Positions 1-5,933 of a stretch of DNA of 5,933 bases are shown in pieces. Position 1 is the stretch's first letter, and every line of letters starts with the position of its first letter. Origin of the DNA: an uncultured Bacteroidales bacterium (GTDB taxonomy: Bacteria; Bacteroidota; Bacteroidia; Bacteroidales; Paludibacteraceae); the NCBI GenBank assembly GCA_945949375.1, contig CAMFEN010000073.1:1-5933 (forward strand), read 5' to 3'. Under the pieces are notes generated by a model, which searched no databases, had not been told where the DNA came from, and saw only the letters and a list, made by a program, of their open reading frames with translations. A program made the position numbers and the translations under genes.

Positions 1-358
1 GCCCGCCCGCTTCTTCGTGGATGACACTATCCGCGAGAAAATCCTGCTCAACTACGATAAGGAAATCCCTTACAGCGTGGAGGTGGAGGTTGAGTCCTTC
101 CGCGACGAGGAACCCTCCGAGCAGCATAAGAAAGGCATCATCCGCATAAGTGCCATCATTTATGTGGAGCGCGAGAGCCAAAAAGGCATTATTATCGGCA
201 AGGCGGGCGCGGCACTGAAGCGCGTGGGCTCGCTGGCAAGGGCGGACATCGAGGAGTTCTTCCAAAAACCCGTCTTCCTGCAACTCTTCGTGAAGGTGGA
301 TAAGGACTGGCGCAGCAACCAAAACCGCCTGAAGCACTACGGGTATGATTTGGCTTAG
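1..358 (+). CDS. era: GTPase Era, C-terminal part (5' end off the window)
   Basis: Era is a cytoplasmic GTPase that binds the 3' end of 16S rRNA and helps assemble the 30S ribosomal subunit. Only about 118 C-terminal residues are visible, read in the frame starting at base 2. The family is usually about 290-300 residues, so the whole GTPase domain lies beyond the left edge. The segment begins at the domain junction (RFFVDDTIREKILLNYDKEI, where family members read similarly) and continues into the type II KH domain: YVERESQKGIIIGKAGAALK holds the GxxG loop (GKAG, about visible residues 66-69). The end, LFVKVDKDWR followed by a GY near the terminus, is the normal Era C-terminus, so the 3' end is intact and stops at TAG. 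A GTG at 17 is in frame but lies inside the gene and is not the start. The next gene on the same strand begins 178 bases later. The identification rests on recognising the family sequence and is very secure. Confidence 0.95.
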   Translation, partial: PARFFVDDTIREKILLNYDKEIPYSVEVEVESFRDEEPSEQHKKGIIRISAIIYVERESQKGIIIGKAGAALKRVGSLARADIEEFFQKPVFLQLFVKVDKDWRSNQNRLKHYGYDLA

Positions 359-459
359 AGCATAGACCGCGCTTCGCGCTGTAAGACCGATATACAATTC
401 GGAATACTAAATCAGTCGGAAGACCCTCTTTCACTCCCCCCTTGAAGGGTGAGAATATA

Positions 460-477
460 GCAGGCGGGGACGCCTGC
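460..477. other. GC-rich hairpin between era and the nuclease gene
   Basis: A perfect 7-bp inverted repeat (GCAGGCG at 460-466, CGCCTGC at 471-477) encloses a GGGA loop. A weaker CCCTT-G-AAGGG element lies just upstream at about 439-449, and a 4-bp GCGC stem with a TTC loop is at 369-379. None is followed by a run of T, so an intrinsic terminator for era is not supported. An RNA structure in the leader of the downstream gene, or an extragenic palindrome, is possible. The 359-536 gap contains no convincing gene. Confidence 0.4.
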
Positions 478-499
478 GCACCCGGACAGCAAAGCGGTC

Positions 500-528
500 A
501 AATTGTAAATTGTCAAATCGTAAATTTC
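500..528. repeat. Heptamer-period AT-rich repeat upstream of the nuclease gene
   Basis: Four 7-base units follow one another: AAATTGT (500-506), AAATTGT (507-513), then after one extra C, AAATCGT (515-521) and AAATTTC (522-528). The array ends 8 bases before the ATG of the nuclease gene, so it probably overlaps the promoter or leader. TAAATTTC at 521-528 is one base from the Bacteroidetes -7 box TAnnTTTG, but no suitably spaced TTTG is visible upstream. The periodicity is directly visible; any effect on expression is inference. Confidence 0.55.
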
Positions 529-536
529 TCAAAGCC

Positions 537-1970
537 ATGAAAATACAATTCCTCGGTGCTGCCAATGAGGTTACGGGCAGCAAACATCTTATCACCACCG
601 ACCGCGGCGTGCGTATCTTGCTCGACTGCGGCATGTATCAAGGCAAAGGCATGGAGACCGACGCAGCGAACCGCGACCTCGGTTTCGACCCGCGGCAGAT
701 AGACTATGTCGTGCTCTCGCATGCCCATATCGACCACTCGGGCTTGATTCCCTACATCTACAAAGAAGGTTTCCGCGGCGAGGTCATCTGCACCCCTGCC
801 ACGCGCGACCTCTGCGCCATCATGCTGCAAGACACTGCCTTCATCCAAGCGCAGGACGTGCGCTGGTACAACAAGAAGATGGATCGCTTGCACCAGCCGA
901 AGGTGCAGCCTCTCTACGACAACAACCACGTGGAGCGTTCGCTGCAACATTTCATCACCGTGCCTTACAATCGCCGCTTCCGACTGACAGACGATGTGTT
1001 CCTCACCTTCACCAACTCGGGGCACATGCTCGGCTCCGCCATCTGCTCGCTGGATATATGGGAGGGGGAGCACCCGCGCGGTGAGCAAGCCAAAGGCGAA
1101 TGGAAGCGCATTGCATACACCGGCGATATCGGGCGACTGCATAGCCATATCCTCTGCTCGCCCCAACTCTTCCCCCAATGCGACTACCTTATCTGCGAAT
1201 CCACCTACGGCGACCGCCTGCACGAAGACACGCTCGTCAGCGAAGAGGAGCTGCTCGGCGTGGTGGAGAGCACCTGTGTCTATAAGAAAGGCAAACTCAT
1301 CATCCCCAGTTTCTCCGTCGGACGCACGCAGGAGATAGTGTATGTGCTCAACCAACTCTACAACGACGGGCGGCTGCCGAAGATTCCCGTCTATGTGGAT
1401 TCGCCGCTTTCGGTCAACGCTACCCATATCTTCCGGATGTACCTGAGCGAACTCAACGCCGATGTGCAGGATGTGCTGCGCTTCGACGACGATCCCTTTG
1501 GCTTCAATACCCTGCGCTATATCACTGACATCAACCAGTCGAAAGCGCTGAACAACAACCCCGACCCGTGTATTATCATCTCTGCCTCGGGCATGCTGGA
1601 GGCGGGTAGGGTGAAGCACCATGTGGCGAACCATATCTCCGACCCGCGGTGCACCATCCTGCTCGTAGGTTATTGCACGCCGACCTCGCTCGGCGCCCGC
1701 ATCCAAGACCCGTCGCTCAAGTGGATAAGCATCTTCGGCTACGACCGCAAGATAAAGGCGCAGGTGAGCAAGATAGAGGGCTTCTCGGGGCACGGCGACT
1801 ACCGCGAGATGATTGATTACCTTACTCGCTCGCTCAACACCGAAGCCGTCCGCCGCACCTTTATCGTCCACGGCGAGCAGAGCGCGCAAGAGGCATACAA
1901 AGACCACCTATACGAAGCCGGCTTCCGCGGCATAGAAATACCTAAGAAAGGGGAGGAAGTGAGGGTATAG
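537..1970 (+). CDS. MBL-fold beta-CASP RNA nuclease (COG1236/YSH1-like)
   Basis: The product is a 477-residue cytoplasmic zinc-dependent ribonuclease of the metallo-beta-lactamase/beta-CASP superfamily, related to the CPSF-73 and TTHA0252 group. The family acts on RNA; its physiological substrates in Bacteroidetes are, as far as I know, poorly defined. All signature motifs are present: SHAHIDH at residues 61-67 (metal ligands H62, H64, D66, H67), His163 in SGHMLGS, Asp197 in YTGDIGR, Glu221 in ESTYGD (beta-CASP motif A), His419 in GFSGHGD (motif B) and His445 in IVHGE (motif C). The beta-CASP insert runs roughly from 222 to 400 and includes IIPSFSVGRTQE, YVDSPLS and ISASGMLEAGR. The length is shorter than RNase J (about 555) and lacks its extra C-terminal domain. 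The ATG at 537 is preferred because the protein then opens MKIQFLGAANEVTGSKHL, the usual family N-terminus; the in-frame TTG at 510 would add nine unrelated residues encoded by the heptamer repeat. There is no Shine-Dalgarno sequence, as is common in Bacteroidetes. It is predicted active. Operon membership with era is uncertain. Confidence 0.93.
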   Translation: MKIQFLGAANEVTGSKHLITTDRGVRILLDCGMYQGKGMETDAANRDLGFDPRQIDYVVLSHAHIDHSGLIPYIYKEGFRGEVICTPATRDLCAIMLQDTAFIQAQDVRWYNKKMDRLHQPKVQPLYDNNHVERSLQHFITVPYNRRFRLTDDVFLTFTNSGHMLGSAICSLDIWEGEHPRGEQAKGEWKRIAYTGDIGRLHSHILCSPQLFPQCDYLICESTYGDRLHEDTLVSEEELLGVVESTCVYKKGKLIIPSFSVGRTQEIVYVLNQLYNDGRLPKIPVYVDSPLSVNATHIFRMYLSELNADVQDVLRFDDDPFGFNTLRYITDINQSKALNNNPDPCIIISASGMLEAGRVKHHVANHISDPRCTILLVGYCTPTSLGARIQDPSLKWISIFGYDRKIKAQVSKIEGFSGHGDYREMIDYLTRSLNTEAVRRTFIVHGEQSAQEAYKDHLYEAGFRGIEIPKKGEEVRV

Positions 1971-1971
1971 A

Positions 1972-1999
1972 GAATTAGGAATTGGGAATTAGGAATTAA
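1972..1999. repeat. Four-copy GAATTRR heptamer tandem repeat
   Basis: Four contiguous 7-base units, GAATTAG, GAATTGG, GAATTAG and GAATTAA, fill 28 bases and start one base after the stop codon of the nuclease gene. The period matches the degenerate heptamer array on the other side of the gene (500-528), although the unit sequence differs. Short tandem heptamers of this kind can arise by replication slippage; no function is evident. Confidence 0.75.
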
Positions 2000-2082
2000 G
2001 AGGGAGTTTGCTCTTTTTATATAGGAATTACTTCCGCAGGATTTCAAGCCTCGTGAGCAGCGCTTCCAACTTTCGAGATATG

Positions 2083-2116
2083 CAAATTTAATGAAGAAAA
2101 TGGTCGGTAATACAAA
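2083..2116 (-). promoter_or_regulatory. Possible Bacteroidetes-type promoter reading leftward
   Basis: On the minus strand, TAAATTTG (2083-2090) matches the Bacteroidetes -7 consensus TAnnTTTG exactly, and a TTTG (2113-2116) lies 22 bases upstream as a candidate -33 element. This is close to the expected spacing, perhaps a little long. Transcription would start near 2076 and run toward the 3' end of the nuclease gene, antisense to it. No clear gene follows; only a 19-codon stop-bounded frame (2028-2087) is present. AT-rich gaps give chance matches, so the assignment is tentative. Confidence 0.35.
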
Positions 2117-2180
2117 AGACAAAGAGCAAAGACCGATTACGAGCGACTATAATAGTCTAATTGGTCTCTGCTCTTTGTCT
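2117..2180 (-). terminator. Long hairpin, possible terminator for the pectinesterase gene
   Basis: Arms 2117-2139 and 2158-2180 are complementary over 23 bases with two mismatches. The 18-base interior contains a second nested stem (GACTA 2145-2149 with TAGTC 2153-2157). Read on the minus strand, the stem is followed at once by TTTTGTATT, a weak T-tract, consistent with an intrinsic terminator about 280 bases beyond the pectinesterase stop codon. On the plus strand the sequence after the stem is only loosely T-rich, so bidirectional action for the convergent nuclease gene is possible but weaker. The inverted repeat is certain; the terminator role is inference. Confidence 0.45.
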
Positions 2181-2404
2181 GCTTCTTCTCGGCTCTTTTC
2201 TTCGTCTCGTTTTCGAGTCGTTTTCGTTCTTTTTTCGAGATTGACCGCTGACTAATCCGCAAAAAATCCTTCTTAATCTCTGCAAGGGCGCAGCCCGCAG
2301 CAAGGTGTTTTGTCTTATCCTGCTCGCTGTCGCTCGCGAGAACTATGGGATTCTTTCGGAGAAGTACCGTTCGTTTTAGTATCTGATATTTGTTTTGCAG
2401 CGAA

Positions 2405-2432
2405 GACCTGTCCCGACTGGTCGGGACAGGTC
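2405..2432. repeat. Perfect 12-bp inverted repeat (extragenic palindrome)
   Basis: GACCTGTCCCGA (2405-2416) and TCGGGACAGGTC (2421-2432) are exact reverse complements around a CTGG loop. The element lies 25 bases beyond the stop codon of the minus-strand pectinesterase gene. Neither side has a T-tract (minus strand continues TTCGCTGCAAAAC), so a classical intrinsic terminator is not supported. The 6-base sequence CAGCGA occurs on both sides (2398-2403 and 2436-2441), which could be chance or a duplicated target. A REP-like extragenic palindrome, or an mRNA 3'-end stabilising stem, are the likeliest explanations. Confidence 0.7.
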
Positions 2433-2457
2433 GTTCAGCGATAGCAGTCAAAAAAGG

Positions 2458-5400
2458 CTAAAACACTCTCGTTCCCAGTACGCTGTACTCTTTCCCGTCT
2501 TTCAGGATGATGAGTTGTCCGTCGCGCAGGATTTTGCTTACGGGTGCCACCGTGTTATCCTCCGTTGTCTCCTCCATCGTTGTGACGCCTATGGTCAGCG
2601 GGGTGGAGGGCGCGCTCAGCGAGCCATACTCGTTCACCGATTGCACACTCACTACATCGCCTTTCTGTGCCTCGAAAGTCGCTTCCGTGGGGAATGCCAC
2701 TGCCTTGCCGTTCACCGTTACCACATAGCAGATGGCGAACGCGTCCTCCGTCCAGGTGATGGTGCAGTTGCTCTCGCTCAATACGGGTGTCTCCGTCTTC
2801 TCAATGACCTCCAAGGGGTTCCATGCACCGGTGTTGGCGTCGCTTGTCCCGTCGCCCGACATCACATTCGCGATGGTGTATTGCGCTGCCTCCTCGGCGG
2901 TGAGGTAGTTCTTCGCCTTGCCCTCGTGGCGCACGCCGTTCTCGGTGTAGTAGTAGTAGTCCTCGATACTGGTTTCCGACATTTTGTTGCCGTTCTTGTC
3001 CCAGATGTCATACACAGCCCAGAGTGCCGGCAGACCGCCCATCGTGGGATACCAATAGCCGTTGTAAGGCGTTACCTCGCACTGCGTATGCAGGAACACC
3101 GTGTAGGGAGTGTCGTGCCACGGACGACCGAAATAAACCTGATAGGTCGAGGGGTCGGCTGCATAGGAGGTGGTGATACGGGTGTTGTTGAACACATAGC
3201 CCCAGCGCGTGCTTGCTTTCTTGTGGTTGGGCGCTACGATATAGCCACCCGCCTTGCGGTTGATGTCCAGCGTACAACTCTCGAAGAACACCTCGCCGTC
3301 GCCGTAGATAAAGTCCACTGCGCCCTCAATGGTTGATTGATACCAGAACTGTCGGTTGTAGCCGCTTGCGGAGTAGTAACTGTCTTGGTATGAGCGCACG
3401 CGCACATTGTTGAACACCGTCTTGTCGCTGCGCACGCGCAAGCAGAGCGCCTGAGGACCCTCCATACGCTTCTTCGTCCAATTCTCGTTGTCGATAGTGA
3501 TGTTTTCGATATGGAAGCCTGTGCCTTTCTCGGTTACCACGATGGTTGCGCCGGCATTCACGTGATACCACACTTTCGAGTGGTCTGTCGCTACAGAGCC
3601 TGCCAGACGGTCGGTGGCGATAGTAACCTTCGATAAGTCCTGACCGATGAGGTGGATATTGGGCTTGTTCACCCAAACGATACGGCAGGAGTCGTGTTGG
3701 TTGATACCCGAAGGCAGGTCGTTCTTGATGTTCTCGCCCTCGTAGTAGTTGCCGTAACTGTCGTTGAATGTCCAGTTGGGGTCGTTGTAGTAACCCTCTC
3801 TGATGAAGATGAGGTAGGGCTGCGTGCCGTTGTCCGGCGCAGCGTCAATAGCGTCTTGAATGTAACGGTACTGCGCAGGCATGTCTGCGGTAGCCGCAAT
3901 GCTTTGCCCATGCGCGAGGGCGAGCGTGTGGTCAACCACTGCGTCGAAGGTGCGTGCCTCGGGGGCTACGCGCTGCATGACGGTGAAGGTTACGGACGCC
4001 GCGGGTGCCGCATTGCCGCTCTTGTCTTGCACGAAGCCCGCGGGATACTGTATCGTATAGGTCTCGCCGTATTGCAGGTTCACATAGTCGAAGCATACCG
4101 AGCGCGTGTTCCATGTGGCGGTCAGCGGGCTGACCTCTGTGCCGTGGGTCAGCGTGGCTTCCCCTGCGCCATACTTGATACGCTCGTCGTAACTGAAAGT
4201 GGCTTTGCCCGACGCGCTGACGCTCGTCTCGTTGTCTGCGGGCAGGGTCGAGGTCAGCACGGGAGCCGTCTCGTCAGCCTCTACGATAGCCTCGCCCAGC
4301 ACAAACAGGTTGCCGAAGCCGGACTCCGAGTGGTCGCAGTAAGCCATGCCGTCTGCCGTCTTGTCGAAGGGGTAGTTGGTGTTGAAGACCTCGCTGCCGA
4401 CGCTCATGAAGCGCACATAGACGGTCGCTTGTCCCACGCAGGCTGCGGGCAGGTCGAATGCCACATTGGTCACCACATTCGCCGTAGCGGTCCATGCCGC
4501 ACCCTCGATGTCGGTATAGGTGGTGCCGTCGGTGGAGTACTGCGCTTTCCAGTTCTTGCCCGCGGCGTTCTTCGCTGCCATCTGCGCCTCTATGCGGGCG
4601 GAGGTGAAGCCTACGGTGCTGAACTGATACTGCCAGGCTATCTCCGCGGTGTTGTAACCATTCTGATACAGTCCGTTGATACCTACCAGCACGACCTGTA
4701 TGCGGTTGCGCACCACGGGGGTGCCGTTCGCCCCCTTCAGGGCAGTGCCGTCGCTCAGGCGCACAATCTGCGCCGAAGCATTGCGTTGCTCATCCCATGT
4801 CAAGTCAGCGGCAAAGGGGTAGGTGGAGTTGACGGCATAGCCTTGTACGCGGCTCGCGTCGAACACGGCGATGAAGTCCTGCAACTCATAGTTTGCCACA
4901 AGGTGCATATCCTTATTCACCTTCAGGCTGCGGCTGGCGCTGGTACCGGCATTCTCTTCCTTGTCCGTCCAACTGAGGAACTTCAGTATCTTGCTCTCGT
5001 TCGCCGTCGCGGTGATGGCAGTGCCTGCCTCGTAGCGGCTGTCGTGCTCGTTGGGCGTAAGGGTGATACTGCCAAGGGTGCGCTCGGCGTCGTTGGTGCA
5101 GGCGGTGGTAACGGTATAGACAGGCACCGCCTCAAACACTGCGGTAACCGACTTGTCGGCGTCCATTGTCAGCGTGTATGCGGCATCTGTGGAGAGGGAA
5201 TTTCCCTCGCCGTCTTGCCATTCGGTGAAGGCATAGCCGAAGTTCTTCACAGCATTCAGCGTAACCTTCGAACCCTCTTTGTAGGAAGCCAATTCCGGCT
5301 CCACTACCACGCTGCCTGCGCCCGCAGGGTTCACCACGGTGGTCAGTACATACTTCGTTGCCGTGGACGCCGCACCTTGCAGCGTGCCTTCTATCACAAG

Positions 5401-5884
5401 GTTACCCATGCCGCCGCACTTCGTGTCTGGCAGGTTGAGGAAACTCACCGCCAACTCCAAGGGGGCATCGGCGGAGGCTATCACGCCGCTGACCGCGGTG
5501 TCTATCTGCGTGATGGGTGTATTCGTCTGCTTGCGGCATACCTCTACGTTGTTGCACAAGGTCTGGCTCTGCTCGCCAGCACTCACAATAGCCGTTACAT
5601 TGCCGCCGCTTGTGCCGTGCTTGAATATCTCAAAATGAACACGGCTCGGGGTGAAATAGAACCCATCCTCGGGCGTGAGGGTGAAGACCATGGTGTTTTT
5701 CGCATCAGGTTTAGAGTCGAAAGCGGTGCCGGAGTTGTTGCTCACTTTGGTATAAGTGCCCAATACGGCGCCACCCTTATCTTTTTCGAAGGTTATCGTG
5801 CCGCTGATCTCCATCTCGCCGGGGTCGAGTGTCTTGCCGGCAAAGCCTGCCTGCATGGTCTCGGGGGTGAAGACGGGGTCTTTG
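2458..5884 (-). CDS. Modular secreted pectin methylesterase (CE8), 5' end missing
   Basis: Pectinesterase hydrolyses methyl esters of homogalacturonan, giving pectate and methanol and opening pectin to lyases and hydrolases. About 1,141 genuine residues are visible, numbered here from the codon at 5883. Order: an unrecognised beta-rich module (1-175); two InlB B-type repeats (about 178-252 and 255-335, each with a central FxxW or FLSW and a closing AVFEA or VANYE); an unrecognised, possibly jelly-roll module (about 340-535); a Big_5/SbsA-like Ig domain (537-635, starting DETAPVLTSTLPADN); the CE8 beta-helix (about 657-1027); an FN3-like domain (about 1030-1100); and a C-terminal tail (1115-1141). 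The catalytic set is intact: Q811 in QALCL, Q833-D834 in YQDSYY, D857 in GAVDFIYG and R920 in FGRPW. The tail (LRDGQLIILKDGKEYSVLG) resembles Bacteroidetes type IX secretion sorting tails, suggesting export or surface attachment. Start codon and signal peptide lie off the contig; an apparent GTG start at 5901 is adapter sequence. The CE8 call is secure, the accessory domain names less so. Confidence 0.92.
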
Positions 5885-5933
5885 AGATCGGAAGAGCACA
5901 CGTCTGAACTCCAGTCACCCGTCCCGATCTCGT
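5885..5933 (+). other. Illumina TruSeq adapter and index read-through (not genomic)
   Basis: From 5885 the sequence is the TruSeq adapter beginning AGATCGGAAGAGC and running through CCAGTCAC (5885-5918). The bases CCGTCCCG (5919-5926) agree with TruSeq LT index 16 (CCGTCC) as I remember it, and ATCTCGT (5927-5933) is the start of the next constant adapter segment. The A at 5885 could be either genomic or adapter. Translation of this segment gives MCSSDL at the N-terminus of the minus-strand frame and EIGRAHV at the C-terminus of a plus-strand frame; both are sequencing artefacts. Real sequence ends at about 5884. Confidence 0.98.

Larger units (their letters stand above)
1971..2457. other. 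Convergent intergenic region, rich in inverted repeats, no convincing gene
   Basis: This 487-base gap separates the 3' ends of two convergent genes. Besides the individually listed repeat, promoter, hairpin and palindrome, it holds a hairpin at 2281-2299 (TGC, then GGGC/GCCC around GCA, closing with GCA), an inverted CTCGC/GCGAG pair at 2323-2340 that includes the self-complementary CTCGCGAG, and a T-rich CTCGTTTTCGAG stem near 2206-2217. A 104-codon minus-strand frame spans 2137-2451, but it is a low-complexity Lys/Arg/Glu/Gln-rich translation that crosses two palindromes and opens with TTG, so it is not called as a gene. A structured RNA, an extragenic repeat element or a decayed mobile remnant are all possible. 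I recognise no Rfam family in it. Confidence 0.5.

Noticed and set aside
369..379. GCGC-TTC-GCGC mini-hairpin just after the era stop as a terminator
   Set aside because: The stem has only four base pairs and no T-tract follows.
510..536. An upstream TTG start for the nuclease gene
   Set aside because: The nine extra residues come from the AT-rich heptamer repeat, and the family N-terminus begins exactly at the ATG at 537.
513..1907. A 464-codon open frame on the minus strand opposite the nuclease gene
   Set aside because: It mirrors the GC-rich codon pattern of the nuclease gene, whose own frame has all catalytic motifs; the antisense product shows no known motif.
2020..2075. Possible small SRP (4.5S-like) RNA on the minus strand
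   Set aside because: A CTGCTCACGAGG stretch superficially recalls the conserved SRP core, but the GGAAGGAAGCAG-type 3' half and the pairing of the core are absent.
2137..2451. A 104-codon minus-strand open frame in the convergent gap
   Set aside because: It has a TTG start, low-complexity charged composition and spans two inverted repeats; better treated as part of a structured non-coding stretch unless homologues show protein-level conservation.
2395..3336. A 313-codon plus-strand open frame starting in the palindrome and running opposite the pectinesterase
   Set aside because: It opens inside the inverted repeat and is otherwise antisense to the CE8 catalytic domain, with a His/Arg/Val/Cys-rich translation and no domain.
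3652..5907. A 751-codon open frame on the plus strand opposite the pectinesterase
   Set aside because: It is antisense to a gene with clear family motifs, its translation is rich in Val, His, Arg and Gly with no recognisable domain, and it runs into adapter (ending EIGRAHV). GC-rich codon use in the real gene explains the lack of stops.
1..5933. CRISPR array, insertion sequence, tRNA or rRNA gene, toxin-antitoxin or phage defence genes
   Set aside because: No regularly spaced long repeats, transposase motifs, tRNA cloverleaf or defence-type domains were seen on either strand.

Overview
The window looks like the end of a contig from a member of the Bacteroidales, probably a gut, rumen or other plant-fibre-degrading species. 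This rests on four things. A pectin-degrading modular protein ends in a Bacteroidetes-type C-terminal tail. A minus-strand promoter candidate matches the Bacteroidetes -7 box (TAnnTTTG). The one visible gene start has no Shine-Dalgarno sequence. The encoded proteins match Bacteroidetes versions of their families as I know them. No database search was possible. The genes look GC-rich and the intergenic gaps more AT-rich.

Layout: (1) 1-358, + strand, the C-terminal part of the ribosome-assembly GTPase Era with its KH RNA-binding domain; the GTPase domain lies off the left edge. (2) 359-536, a gap with a small GC-rich hairpin and a heptamer-period AT-rich repeat. (3) 537-1970, + strand, a complete 477-residue metallo-beta-lactamase/beta-CASP RNA nuclease with every metal and beta-CASP motif in place. 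(4) 1971-2457, a convergent gap dense in structure: a four-copy heptamer repeat, a minus-strand promoter candidate, a long hairpin that may be a terminator, several smaller hairpins and a perfect 12-bp inverted repeat. (5) 2458-5884, - strand, a very large modular pectin methylesterase (CE8) with InlB-type repeats, Ig-like modules and a C-terminal sorting-type tail; its N-terminus is missing. (6) 5885-5933 is not genomic: it is Illumina TruSeq adapter plus index.

Era and the beta-CASP nuclease both act on RNA in the cytoplasm, but the 178-base gap leaves it open whether they are co-transcribed. The pectinesterase is convergent, functionally unrelated and probably exported, where it would de-esterify pectin. 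I do not see an undescribed multi-gene system here. The most worthwhile leads are the adapter artefact, which creates false protein ends on both strands, the structured convergent gap, and the heptamer repeats at both ends of the nuclease gene.
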